Below, piece by piece: positions 9,372 to 20,239 of a stretch of DNA of 64,000 bases; positions within the stretch are counted from its first letter, which is position 1, and each line of letters starts with the position of its first letter. A program made the translations under genes and the position numbers. The stretch lies in assembly GCA_940337035.1 (NCBI GenBank), contig CALNHX010003585.1, positions 1 to 64,000 on the forward strand. Direction: 5' to 3'. The notes below the pieces were generated by a model. The model did not search any database. It was not told the DNA's origin and saw nothing but the letters and a program-made list of their open reading frames with translations. The DNA is from Agriotes lineatus. Taxonomy: Eukaryota; Arthropoda; Insecta; Coleoptera; Elateridae.

Positions 9372-9677
9372 ATAATAATAATAATGGTGAGGCACTAACA
9401 CCCCATGAAGGAGCTTGGCCTGCAAGGCGGAAGGTTAGAGCTTCCGTATCCTCGCTCTCACACCCGGCTGTCGCTTGTCAAATTCATGACACGTGGTGAT
9501 GTGGTGAGCACCACGCATTAGACAGCCGCATTATTACCCCATGTTCTTCCGAACGCAGGTTCCCAATTATTTAAAGCGACTGGGTAGGCCGCCCGCCAGG
9601 CATCGATCTGGGATTTGAACTCCAGACTTCCGCGCCGCAGTCCGATGCTCTAACCATCAGAGCCACGCTGGCGCTAA
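9372..9677 (-). mobile_element. tRNA-derived SINE, second family
   Basis: The minus strand from 9675 begins with a tRNA-like head: an A-box region (GTGGCTCTGATGGTTAGAG, near 9648-9666) and a B box (GAGTTCAAATCCC, near 9610-9626). The body ends in an AAT-type tail (9372-9385). The 10-bp duplication GTATGTATTA flanks it at 9362-9371 and 9678-9687. It differs in head and body from the SINE at 291-614. Confidence 0.87.
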
Positions 9678-9929
9678 GTATGTATTACATTCCGATAATT
9701 ATTACACACAACTGTCACATGACTGACATCAGCCAATGAAAACCATGCGCCCTTGGGCTGCTTACCAAGCGATAAGCTCCCTAGGGATGATTATCTACCC
9801 CGTGGATGTCTCATAATTAGAAATAGAAATGCAACACACACGCAATTTGAGTTTTTTTACATTATTAGATCAATTTTAAATCATAATTCGTATACGGGTT
9901 TTGTGTAATAATCTTTAAAATATAAACGC

Positions 9930-10085
9930 GGGAGACAGACTTGCATATAATTTTGCCCGTGCCAAGAGCCATCGTGCTGGTTGCCCTTAGAAAACTGCCC
10001 TCGGGCAAGCCCCAGGGACAGTTTTCATTGCAACCAGCACTCGACCCTTGGCGTGTGAAAAATTATGGGCAAGTATGTCTCGCCC
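9930..10085. repeat. Long hairpin within the foldback element
   Basis: Arms include ACAGACTTGCATATAATTTT with AAAATTATGGGCAAGTATGTC, and CGTGCTGGTTGC with GCAACCAGCACTCG. The centre is GCCCTCGGGCAAGCCCCAGGG. A 60-codon frame here is an effect of the palindrome. Confidence 0.75.
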
Positions 10086-10770
10086 TTGTTATATTACTAT
10101 TGATAATCACTTTCGTGTCTTAAGAAAAACCTATTTAACATTATTTGTAATAACAACAAACCCATTATCCTGATTATGAATACCCGTAATTACATTCCCA
10201 TAATAATCACTTTCCTACTAAAAGAACATAATACTGTCTTTGACCACTTACTACAAAAGATTTTGAAGATTTTAGTATTGACGCATTATTTAAGACCACA
10301 TAAATTCCAGCAAAACATTTTCAAGAAATTGCGGTTCGAGGAAATTAAATTTCGAGAAAAGTTACATTCGAGCAATTTTATTTTAGAGCAATTGATTTCG
10401 AGCAATTAAATTCGAGGAATTTGCCGGAGAGGGTTTTATAATACTGTGAATGTGACATTTGTCCAAAATGACTGTAAAATAACGCACAATAATAAACAAG
10501 CGAGTAAGCCTAAAATCTTATTTTAAGCCTTAGGGACTTCTTGGAAGAGGAGAAACATCGGATTACATAGTTCAAGAATGTCTTGACTTGAATAACGAGC
10601 TATTTAGAGCATCCCTTACAATAAAGGTTAGGTATATGTCATATTCTTTCTAAAGTCTACTACCTGCGATCTAAATGACCTTTTTGAATTTCAATGTAAT
10701 ATAAGACATACGTTTTAAACGCTATGTTTTGTTATTTCTGACGTCACAGAAAAAGGGTAATGTGTAGACT

Positions 10771-11300
10771 AGAGTGCTTTATTAACCAGGCAAGCGTATC
10801 CCACTAGATTTTGTGTCACAGGGATTTTAGCGCCAAGCTGTTGGCTGAGCTGACCGGTAACCACGCATTCTGTCGTCTGTCAACCAAGCTAGAAACCGTT
10901 GGAGTACGTACTGCTCGATCCAGAAGAACAATGCATGCTGATTTAAATCTTGGTGCATTCCATTACGATGATAATTATAATTACAGTCTTCATTCAAGTG
11001 TGGTTATTTAAATCCACCATGCGTTCAAAAATGTCTGAGATGAAACTATAGGCAACACATTATACACGATTGCTTTTTAATAGCAAAAAATCCCTAAAAA
11101 GATTTATGCAAGTGCAGATAAATTAATTACTTCATATATTAATAATAATTTTTTATTAATTACTAAAAACAGAATAATACTAAATTTGAACTAAATGCAA
11201 TTGCTTAAATAATCAAATTACACATTTACCGTATTAAATTAAACGACATTAAAAGAAAAAACTACATATGTATATTTCAATTAATAATTATAATTAGTAT
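10771..11300. other. Non-coding stretch, nothing recognised
   Basis: AT-rich, with one GC-richer patch at 10800-10930 that has no readable protein or RNA signature. No repeat boundary found. Confidence 0.5.
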
Positions 11301-12290
11301 TTATATCAGGTGCTGAAAATGTTGACCACCACTATTTAAGCATGCATTAACTCCCTTTTTTATATATTCAAAAACTCTTTGAAGCTCCTCTACTGTAATT
11401 TGTTGAATTTCGTGACTTATTGCTCCTTAAAGTTCTTCCAGAGTGTGAAGCCTGTTCTTGAAAACATTATTTTTAAGTCGACCGAATAAGTACAAATCTG
11501 GAGCAGTTAAATCAGGTGATCATGGTGGCCATAAACCTTGACTAATAGTTCTGTTATCATAAAATTCCTCAAGATATTCTAATGTTTCTCTTGATGTGTG
11601 GGCCGGTGCATTATCTTGTTGAAAGAAACCATTTTGCAATTCATCATCGTAAACTTGTGCAAAAAATTCTCTTAAAATAATCCTCCGATAACTTTCAGCT
11701 GTTATAGTTTCTTGAAAAAACACAGGTCCTATTATACGCCTTCGTGAAACAGCAACCCAAATGCGGAAATTTTGTGAATTAGTATAACCAGATAAGTGGA
11801 ACCACGCTTCATCAGTAAAAAATGTTAAATCCAGAAGGTTATTATTTTGTGCTAAATTTTCTTTAAACCATTCATAGTATCTCATACGGATTGCAAAATC
11901 AGGTGGTAAGAGTTTCAGCACGACACTAACTTTGTAGGGTTGTAGGTTTAAGTTCAGCTAATACCTGTTTGAGCTGATAATTGTCTCAAAGATTTTTTCG
12001 GGCTGGTCGTCATGAGATGTTCGAATTTCGTCTAGTGTCTCTGCTGTTAATTTTGTTGAACGCCCAGAAGACTTTCCCTTACAAATGCAGTTTTTTTCTT
12101 CAAATTGGTGGATAATATTGTGTTTGTGATTGGCAAAATTGTGACGATTAAATTGTACATCAGGAAACTGCTGCGTAAATTTTTGAATGAAAGACTCCAA
12201 GTTATAGCTCCAAGTTCTATCCGCATTTAGACTTGCACTGCGATAATGAGCCATTAAAATAAAAACGTCTTGCTCCGATGTAAACACCAT
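11301..12290 (-). pseudogene. Nearly full-length mariner-like transposase (DUF4817 helix-turn-helix type)
   Basis: From the ATG at 12288-12290 to the stop at 11301-11303 the gene spans about 330 codons. The N-terminal half ('MVFTSEQDVFILMAHYRSA', then 'FPDVQFNRHN') is the DUF4817 type of DNA-binding region. The C-terminal half carries the catalytic series: 'FFTDEAWFHLSGY' (first Asp), 'FFQQDNAPAHTS' (second Asp) and 'SPDLTAPDLYLFG' (third acidic residue). Two lesions are visible: a frameshift with some loss around 11922-11960, at the end of the helix-turn-helix region, and a TGA at 11519-11521 in WPP-stop-SPDL where CGA (Arg) is expected. This is one of the better-preserved elements of the window. 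I could not locate its TIRs with confidence. Confidence 0.82.
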
Positions 12291-12890
12291 ATTTTTTGCT
12301 GAAATTAAATTATGTAAATGTAGTAATTGCAACATAAAATGTAATTTATTGCAACTAACTTTTGTGGTTTTACACTGGCGAGAAGTCGTACTGAACACGA
12401 CGTGAACACAAAAGTTGCACACACCGAAGCCGGGACTTTAAAGGTTTCTCCGTGGAGAAATTAGCTATAATTTATAATTAAGCCCGTAGTCTTACTTCAC
12501 AGAATGGACGAAGCAGGAATCGTTGAATTTCAGATGAGACGTGGACCTGCAGAAACCAAATGATTACAAGCGTTCAAAGTACTGTGGTAGAATCTTACCT
12601 CAAGTGCCAAAATAGGCTCAATAGCTCTGAAAATAACTGATTTTTCACAGATTAATCCAACAAAAACACGAAAAAGGACCAAAAGCGAAAATCAACAAGA
12701 TAACACGATTTGACAGCAGCAACTGGTTGTTGAAGTGGGTTGAACTAGTGTAAACTGTTACGGATATTTTTTTATTACCCACATAAATTTTGAATGTTTC
12801 GCGGTTCTTTTGACCTTGATCTCAAACATATTTCTACAAGCTGTATCTATCAGTTCTATCGAGTTCTGTCACTCGTCACTGTTGTTTGAA
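12291..12890. other. Mixed non-coding stretch beside the mariner copy
   Basis: It may include the 5' UTR and TIR of the mariner-like element (around 12410-12480). The rest shows no open frame of note. Confidence 0.45.
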
Positions 12891-13145
12891 CTAAGGTACT
12901 ATTAAAGTTCTCCAGTTTGAACCACGTGCGTGTTAGTGAACAGTGTTTTCGTTTCGATTTTTTCTGCTTTCTTTTTATTTGTTTAAAAACCAATCTTTTT
13001 TAAGACGGATAAAATAAAATGACATGATCGTTGTTTTTCCTACTTACCGTATGCTATTTGGAAAGTAACTAGAACTTGAATTTGCCGCCACTTTCAGGAA
13101 CTCAAAATGGCGGACGAGCTTGCTCGTATAAATATAGTACCTTAG
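12891..13145. mobile_element. MITE with CTAAGGTACTAT ends
   Basis: CTAAGGTACTATTAAAG at 12891 is matched by the inverted TAAATATAGTACCTTAG ending at 13145. The 255-bp interior has no coding frame. A clear target duplication is not seen. Confidence 0.72.
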
Positions 13146-13231
13146 TGTAGACTTTAGCTCTTTCAATGCTAGTGTACGAAAAAAATATTAACTGTTTAGT
13201 TTCAAACACTTTTATTTTAAAATTCTCCAAA

Positions 13232-14475
13232 TTATAAAAATACTTCGATCATCTTCGAACAATTCATACAGTATTTATTATAATTAAAGGTACAGTTACT
13301 ATAAATATTTGGTGTTATAGAGTGTGGTCTGTCCCCTGAAATTTCTTCTGAAAATCTTCCGGGTGTCCTGTCTCCTGAAACTATTTCTGAAACATTTCCG
13401 GATGTTCTGAGCTCTGTGACGATTTTCGAATGGTGTTTCGCATCCATTTAGAGATATGGTCGAATTGATCCTACTGAACTACGTCCAGTAATTTTGATAA
13501 TTTGTTGTTCGGGGATTCCATCTTTTGCTAATTGGGAAAACGGCTGTAAATCTTGTGGAATGGTTAGTTACATTCTTGTTTTTAATGTCAATATCAGCTT
13601 TTTCTGCGCTAATTTTAGTCCATTTGTTCATTTTGTTGATTTCTACTGGAGAGTTGTTATACCATGAAAAACTTTCATTTGCCTTCCGGAAAGAACTTTT
13701 GGTTAAAAAAAGTCGGTCGGTTGTGATATTTGAACTTCTTTTTTCCAACATTTTATGCAAAAGCCTAAAACTATAAACGTGTTTATTTTTATTACAATGA
13801 AATTTTGGAAAATTCACTTTACTGGACACAAGTTTGAATCCAGTTCGAATCGCTCATACGACGATTTCCTCCTTGACATGTTTTAGAAGAAACAGGATTG
13901 TATTCGTATCTTCCAGTAGGGTTGCCAAAGTTATCCATCTCTTGTTTGAAATAGTGCACCAATCATTTTACACCTTCGCCGCCCCGCCATGCCAGTTCGC
14001 GAACAGCTATCAGGAAAAATTTTATCTGCAGACCCAACGAATCATATGCGTCCCTTACTGTGATCATCTTATTGTACTCAATTTCTAGGAGAGCCACATA
14101 GCTTTCTTTTCTTTTGACAGTGCATACTTGCAGTTGTCGTGTTTTTGAATCTCTAGCACTTCTAGCTCCTTTGAATTTAATTCCGGTGAATGAATCAATC
14201 ACTATATTGAATTCTTTACATTATTTTTCCTGCAGTTTTGCGGTACAATTCCACATGGTTTTTATCACCGTCTCCTTGAAATCGGCACCATTTTTGCGCT
14301 TCATATTAAAGCCGTAGTCTGTAAGTAATTCGTTTAGATGGAATGCCGAAACTTGAGTTTGCAAAGAAAATTTTCTCGCTTCACAAAACTTCGAAAATTG
14401 CGCCCAACAGGATTTCTGTGCAACTTTAGTATTCTTTGGCTTATTTTGCTCCACTAACTGATAAATTATATACAA
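13232..14475 (-). pseudogene. Crypton-type tyrosine recombinase, frameshifted
   Basis: Fragments in order on the minus strand match Crypton-like tyrosine recombinases, whose domesticated vertebrate relatives are KIAA1958 and ZMYM-type proteins. The N-terminal part (14475-14221) has 'CWAQFSKFCEARKF' and 'LLTDYGFNMKRKNG', the core-binding fold. The middle (14202-13963) includes 'FTGIKFKGARSARDSKT'. The catalytic end (13829-13479) reads 'NKWTKISAEK' and 'NVTNHSTRFTAVFPI', the HxxR box with His and Arg present. After a +1 shift near 13520 the frame continues as 'GIPEQQIIKITGRSSVGS', where the second catalytic histidine of 'TGHS' is an arginine, and then 'MDAKHHSKIVTELR'. At least three frame breaks make it inactive. 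Confidence 0.8.
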
Positions 14476-14859
14476 ACTAACTTCACTAAAATGTTTTCAA
14501 TCCATTAATAATAAATAAATAGGATTTTTTTAGAAAAGTTTTGTTTGTTTGTAAAAATGTTGCTAAGATCGGTTACTATGGATAGAATTCAAAGACCACT
14601 AGTTTTGTGAATTTCCAATTTTAGTGTTAGGAGTACTTTTATTCACCATTTTCAACAATTTAAAAGTTAAATTGGCAAGACGAATAAGACTCTACGTCAG
14701 AATATTTCCGACAATTTTTGCACTTCAGATTGTCTCGTTTCTGTTGCTTTAGAAAATAACGTAGCCACGGAAACTAGTATCTGAATCGCAAAAATTATTG
14801 TCGGCAATATTTTGACCTCTCGTCCTGTTATTACTGAAAATAATAACATCTCAGAATTC
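14476..14859. other. Non-coding spacer
   Basis: Nothing recognised, apart from a paired TCAGAATATTTCCGACAATT / AATTATTGTCGGCAATATTT inverted sequence at about 14698-14815 that may be a small hairpin element. Confidence 0.45.
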
Positions 14860-16069
14860 TGATTCTAAGTTGTAAATCCAGGTCTTTGTTGCATAATACG
14901 TTGTTCATTTTATTAAATGTTGTCCTGCCTTATCTAAACCTTGCCCTAATTTCCTCTGTATATTCATTATTTTCGTTGACAATTCTTCCTAAGTATTTAT
15001 ATTTTTTTTACTTTCTCCACTTGTTCACCTCCAACCCATAAAGTTTCTTGTTATTGTTGCGATTTGGTGATCGCCATGAATTTGGTATTTTTAACGTGTC
15101 AGGCCCTTTTCCTGGTTTATTACTACTACCTCATCTAATATGCTTTGTAGATCTTCTAATATCTCTGCAATGAGTATAGTGTCGTCTGCATAGCTGATAT
15201 TATTCATGCATTTCCCATTAACCGTTATCCCGACTGATGTTTCTTCCAGAGTGTTCCTGATTATTTTTCCTGAATATAGATTGAAGAGCAGAGGCGAGAG
15301 TACGCACCCTTGCCTCACTCCTCTTTGAATCTGGATTTCTTCTGATAGTTCATTATCTACTTTTATATTAGCGGTTTGGTTAAAATATAGATGAAGTATT
15401 ATTTTCATATCTTTCATATCTCTGTTTTTGTCTTGAAGTAGTTGCATGAGATGGCTGTGACGAACTTTGTCAAAAGCTTTGTTGTACTCAAAGAAGCAAA
15501 CATACATTGGTTGATTAACATCCATATATCTTTGCGTTAACACATTAAATGCAAACAAACCATCTCTGGTGCCCATTGCTTTCTTGAAACCAAATTGGGT
15601 TTCGCTAAGTTCCTGCTCTAATTATTTAAAGATTCTTTGATGTATTATGTTTAGGACTATCTAAAGAGTGTGGCCCATTAAACTAATTGTCCTAAGATCA
15701 TTGCATTCTTTTATATTTGCCTTTTTTGGTAAAGTAATAAACGTCAATTTGAACCACTCTATAGAGACTATTCCTGTACTATATAATATATTATATAGAT
15801 CGACTAATACGTGTATTTGTTCTTCTTTAATTAATTTTATCAGGTCAGTTGTGATTTTGTCCGGGCCTGGGGCTTTATTACATTTCGCCATCTTTACTGC
15901 ATGTATCACCTCTTCTTTTTTTATACATGAGCCGCTAGCTTGTTCTGCGTTTTCTTGTTTTATCTCTGGTTGTCTTTCATCCTCGAGTAGTTGCTGGATA
16001 TATTCCTTCCATCTTTTTAATTTTCCTTGCAGGTCAGGAATTATTTTACCTTCTTCATCTATTAAGATG
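14860..16069 (-). pseudogene. RTE-clade LINE reverse transcriptase, 3' part
   Basis: The minus-strand frames 15909-15661 and 15576-15091 hold the RT domain: 'NKAPGPDKITTDLIK', 'VCFFEYNKAFDKVRH' (first Asp region, with Glu-Tyr in place of Asp-Tyr), 'RGVRQGCVLSPLLFNLY' and 'NISYADDTILIA' (YADD). Below 15091 the thumb region can be followed in other frames ('KYLGR', 'NNEYTEEIRARFRQGR' near 14990-14930). Breaks are at 15600-15660 and 15091. The upstream endonuclease lies beyond the solo LTR at 17505-17990, so both pieces are one element. Confidence 0.85.
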
Positions 16070-16073
16070 TTAC

Positions 16074-17499
16074 TGTAACGTTTCGCTTAGGAATTTAAAT
16101 TCTAAAGATACTTAAAACGTATTTGAATTTAAATTCTCAGCGTTATCAAACGTTTGCATCTCGATGCCGCGCCAAGAAGCGATAGCACAGACCAGTAGCC
16201 GCTGCGCGGACAGCCAGGATCGTACGTAGGAGTGTTTTTCCTACGGCGTCAGAGTGGGGAGCGCGAGCGCCGACCGGGAGCAGCTGAACATATAAAAAGG
16301 AGCACATGGAAGCTCCCAGATACAGATCCCATCCTGGGGTCCTTCCCTAAGCCTTCTCCCAATCCACCTGAAGCAATTACTCTTTTTCCCTGTGCAGGTT
16401 ACTGTCTAAGCAAAGAAGAAATCGGCTAAAAGGTTCTCACGGTGCTGGTATGGTTACTGTCAGTCCGTGAGAACATACCTATAACCTGGAGATCCTTATC
16501 AAACCCGTCCACCGTCATTAATTTTTAGGCCGAGACCGTGGCTCCGTAATTAATTTCCCCCGCATCCCGTGTAACCAGACCGCTGTTAGTCAATGGCCGA
16601 AACCGCGGAATTTGTAAACTAACTTTTCTGTAATCCGGCGAACGAAATCACCGCCACCGTCTCGTCCGCCGTCCGAGACCCGAGCGAGCGTTCCCGAAAG
16701 CCTCATTTCGATTGTATTAATTTGCCCGAGCTTTAAAGAACCTGGAAGTTGTCAACTTCCCATCGCCGCCAGGCTGGACGCGTACAGAGATTATGCGATA
16801 AGGGACTCGCCTGTAAGAGCTACCGCTAACATCCTGGGAGCATTCCAGAAGACCCCCGAAGGAGGTTTCTGCACCGCTGCAATCCGTAGTTCGAGGCCGC
16901 AAATTCGCTCGAACATAGAAATCTCAGGGAGCCCGGCCGCTGCATATTTTCGAGGGACGATTGCTCGCGAACAGCATCGCGGCACCAGCCAAGTTCCGCG
17001 AACTAGCCGCAGGCTCGCGCAACAGTCCTAGCTAACAAGTAAACTCCCGAAATTCATTTATTAACCTGGAGCGTTTGCAGCAGCTACCGTTGTAAACAAA
17101 TCTCAACTGGTACAAACGGCCGATACCTTCTCTCCGAAGTCGATGCGCGAAGCAGCTGATGCGCGGGCCGGTCCACTCCGGGACATCGTCCAGGGGCGTA
17201 GCGTTCGCTAGGCCGGCGCATTCCACGAGACCCCTCCGCTTTCGTGGCGCAGCCCTACGGGCGACCAGGAGCAACCCCCTGTTGACGCAACGACCCTCTC
17301 GTTTGTAATATACATTGCATTTTGTTATTTTCATATGTAAATGTAATTAGTTAAAGACATTATATTTAATTTTAAATATTCCCCAAGTGAAATTTTTGTT
17401 CTATGCCCTATTCGAGCTATTTGAACGTATTCTCCGACTTAGAGCATATCCGAGGCATTAAAGTAAATTAAAGTATTCCCAAAGAGGCGGGATTTTACA
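16074..17499 (+). mobile_element. Solo LTR, 1.43 kb, in the RTE LINE
   Basis: The segment begins TGTAACGTTTCGC and ends GGGATTTTACA, so it has the TG...CA ends of an LTR with a 5-bp inverted TGTAA/TTACA. The 4-bp TTAC stands directly on each side (16070-16073 and 17500-17503). The two RTE fragments would be continuous without it. The interior has no retroviral gene, is GC-richer than its surroundings, and has a TATA box near its left end. The simplest reading is recombination between the two LTRs of a full element. Open frames within it (for example 17032-17334, minus) are not genes. Confidence 0.85.
16291..16298 (+). promoter_or_regulatory. TATA box of the solo LTR
   Basis: TATAAAAA at 16291, 217 bp inside the LTR, followed by GGAGCAC. 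Its place fits the U3/R junction of an LTR promoter transcribing to the right. No experimental support is possible here. Confidence 0.55.
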
Positions 17500-17504
17500 T
17501 TACT

Positions 17505-17990
17505 TTTACTTTATTTTCTTATAGCTGCCATTTCCTTAACTTTTTTATATAAATTAAAGTCGTTATGTTTTGCTTTTAATTCTTCTATTTCTACACATTT
17601 ATCTGTAAACCATTCCTTCTTCGTCTTTCGTATTTTCTACTTTATTTCCTTATGTATCGTTTTATACATGTCGCTATTCTTATTTTTAAAACTTATTTTT
17701 TATGTTGTTAGCTTTTGGTATCATTATTTTACTTTTGAACGATTTCCATTTACTATTCGGGTCTCTATCTGGGTTTATTTCCATTTTATTTAGTTGCTCA
17801 TTAATTTTTTCTTTTAATTGGTCTTTTATTGTTTGATTTTTTAGTTGTGATACTTGAAGCTGTTTTTTATTTCGTTGTGCTCATAGTTACTTTAAGTGTA
17901 TTTTGAGTTGTATTATTATTAGATTGTGATCTGTTGCTACATCTGCACCCGGGAATGTTTTGGCTGATTTGATGGCACTACGATATTCTT
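17505..17990 (-). pseudogene. RTE LINE endonuclease end and linker, upstream of the solo LTR
   Basis: Read downward from 17990: 'ISYRSAIKSAKTFPGADVATDHNL', the last conserved block of the APE endonuclease (the SDH/TDH motif, Asp-His present), followed by a Lys-rich linker ('KKQLQVSQLKNQTIKDQLKE') with frame breaks. It continues on the other side of the LTR at 16069. Confidence 0.75.
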
Positions 17991-18639
17991 CTAGTTCCAA
18001 ATGAAGAAAATCCAAGTGAGCCGAAATTTTGCATGCACCTTTATTTTGACATTACAAATAATGTCTCAAAGGTCTCCATGGATATCGGGCTTGCGTCTTC
18101 AGTTATTCAAGGTCAAAGGTCACAAAAATAAGATTTTTACAAATATCTCGCTTCCTATGCGTCATATGACTTTTTTAGTTATTACAAAAAATAAAGGCTT
18201 GGAAATTCCATACAAAAAAGGTTGTATAGGTTTTTTACGACAAACCAACCATTCAATAAATGACACTGTTAAGTTTTGTAGCAAGGCGCACAACCCATTA
18301 TAATTATATATCCAATTCTTGAACCATTACTTTTACAAACCTCAAAACGTCATGACTAATCAAAAATGTAGTTATTAGAGAGGGTATGGAATATTCTAGA
18401 CATGGTGGTGCATGTCTCCCCTGTAAAGCTGAGGTAATTGTAAATTTGCATCAGCTTTATTAGTGAAAGTATCCCCTATTGTATTTTAACCTTTTGTCAC
18501 AGCTGTCGGGCTCGGTACGTTTTTCTCAGTCAGTTTAAATCTTGTTCCCGAGCAGTTCAGACGCTTCGTTTATTTGTTATTATTCAATTAATTCTCGCAG
18601 TTTTCTTCTTCAAACCAGGTGTATGAAAAATAGAATCGA
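17991..18639. other. Unassigned stretch
   Basis: A 100-codon plus-strand frame at 18001-18303 shows no known motif. The DNA contains GGTCAAAGGTCACAAAAAT and poly-A/T runs and is probably a fragment of an unrecognised repeat. Confidence 0.4.
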
Positions 18640-18930
18640 AAATACTACTGTTCTTCTACGTAGCACAGATAAGTTTTCTAATTGTAAAAAACCATCTACT
18701 GTTACTTCCCTCGTCTGAAAGACGAAGGAAGTATTGTAATCACCGAAAAATCACCTTCCGAGATTTCTTCAGATCTTCATGTTTGAGGGTCCATAGATGA
18801 CGATAAACCGGTTTTCTCAATTCCGTCTGTCTGTCTGTTGACGGTAAACTACAAAATATTTGTCGGAGGAATATGATATTTTGCATACACATTATAGTTC
18901 CGGAGTTCCGGAGTTCCGTTCCGATAGTCG
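18640..18930. repeat. Repeat with a perfect-stem hairpin and CTGT run
   Basis: ACTTCCCTCGTCT and AGACGAAGGAAGT (18704-18732) form a 13-bp stem with one mismatch and a three-base loop. About 100 bp on comes CCGTCTGTCTGTCTG. A short tandem GTTCCGGAGTTCCGGA follows at 18898. The combination looks like one dispersed repeat, which I cannot name. Confidence 0.55.
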
Positions 18931-19037
18931 AGCAGGTAAGACCGCTCCGCTTATCGCTCCGCTAAACGTTGTGTAGTGTGTTCCTCACGTGCACGATCCT
19001 GTTTCTTACGTTGAAAGTCTAACTAATACGTAATATT

Positions 19038-19910
19038 ATGCCGGCGAGCTGTGGTGTCTATGGTGAACTCTGTGAAGATGGAAAATCATCAGTTAAGTGT
19101 ACCGGCATGTGTGAAAATGTATTTCACGTCAAATGCGTTAAGGCTGAATGTGTTAAAACCAGAACTGTAGGTAATGATTGAAAATCCGGATCGTGTGCTA
19201 CGAAAAAAGATACCGCCTCAGTGAGCAGTAGCAAATCCATGACCACGGGGATTTCCAAAGAATTTTTTATTTCTGCTCTGGATGCACTGAAAGGAGAGAT
19301 GTTCAATGAATTGAAATCTTACTCAACCCAGATGCAGGAGTTCAGGGAATCTGTTCAATTCCTCTCCGGTACCGTTGATAAATCTAACAAACTCATGAAG
19401 GATATGCGGAATGAGTATAGTGAAATAAAAAAAGAAAACTCTGGAACAATATTCCAGAAAGACAAATCTGGAAATCAATGGAATTCCTGAGTCACCGAGG
19501 GAAGATACAACCAGCCTAGTCAAGGACGTCGGGAAAGCAATCGGGCAGGAGCTGCAGGAATCCCAGGTGATGGCAGCCCACCGTATACCGTCGTACAGGA
19601 AGGACCAAGCCCCTTCGCTCATCGTACAATTTCAGACTAAAATCCAATGAAATGCCTGGATCTCGAGCTTTAAGGAGAAGAAGACTCTGACTGCTGACGA
19701 GGTCAACCGTACCTTCCCTAAGAACAAAGTGTACTTAAGTGAACCTCTGTCGCCGGACAACAAAGTCTTCCTGGCGCGACTGAAAGAAGCATGCAAGGAG
19801 ATGAACTTCAAATATATTTGGTTTTGAGACGGCAAGTTCTACGCCAGAAGAAACGACGGGGAGAGATGTCACAGGATCAGTTGTTTGACAAACCTATCCA
19901 AGTTACAGTA
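19038..19910 (+). pseudogene. ORF1 of a CR1-like LINE: PHD-like finger, coiled coil, FP-type domain
   Basis: From the ATG at 19038 the frame starts with a Cys/His-rich PHD-like finger ('CGVYGELCEDGKSSVKC', then 'CENVFHVKC'). It has a stop at ~19180, a helical segment (19221-19450) and, after a frameshift near 19460, a domain like the baculovirus FP25K-type region of insect LINE ORF1 proteins: 'LEINGIPESPREDTTSLV', 'MAAHRIPS' and 'NKVYLSEPLSPDNK'. Further stops are near 19650 and 19828. In related LINEs this protein binds RNA and helps retrotransposition. Its position ~1 kb upstream of an endonuclease-RT frame on the same strand supports the call. Confidence 0.72.
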
Positions 19911-20239
19911 GGCCCAATTAAACATACAGAACAGTGAGTGATATTTGGATTGTTATTTTGTTTCCCTACTCTCAATTCTAACAAGTTTTCTAAGTGTTAA
20001 GATAATGTAGGCTATAGTATTAGGAAGTTGAAGATTACAACTGTATTTTTTGTTTTGTTTTAATGGAAACTAATGAAGATCAATGTTTAATTTATAGTAG
20101 CTTGGATAACAATTTTTTCTCTCCTCCTGTAGGATCCAAATATATTTCTTTTATTTATGCAGAAGCATGAGAAAGAATTTCAATTCATTTTAGGCAGAAA
20201 TAAATAATATTGCGATAAAACCTATTATTATTGTAAGCA

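Larger units (their letters stand above)
9123..10427. mobile_element. Foldback element with TIRs made of ~15-bp tandem units
   Basis: The left end is an array of about eight units of the form AATTGCTCGAAA (9138-9262). The right end has about seven units of the reverse complement (10315-10420), and the outermost bases (GGTAAATTGCCCGAA / TTCGAGGAATTTGCC) also pair. Arrays of short tandem repeats as inverted ends are typical of foldback-type transposons. The interior holds a SINE (9372-9677) and a strong hairpin (9930-10085), and no gene. Confidence 0.78.
8989..10770. mobile_element. Composite element with 30-bp terminal inverted repeats
   Basis: GGTCTACACATTACTC at 8989 and the inverted partner GGGTAATGTGTAGACT ending at 10770 match over 30 bp (through TGTGACGT/ACGTCACA) with four mismatches. 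Without the nested foldback element (9123-10427) the host element would be about 0.5 kb, the size of a MITE. No transposase frame remains in it. Confidence 0.7.

Noticed and set aside
9602..9675. Second tRNA-like sequence
   Set aside because: Also a SINE head with target duplications, not a functional tRNA gene.
17032..17334. 100-codon frame and others in the 16.0-17.5 kb GC-rich block
   Set aside because: The block is a solo LTR with TG/CA ends and target duplications. The frames arise from its higher GC content.
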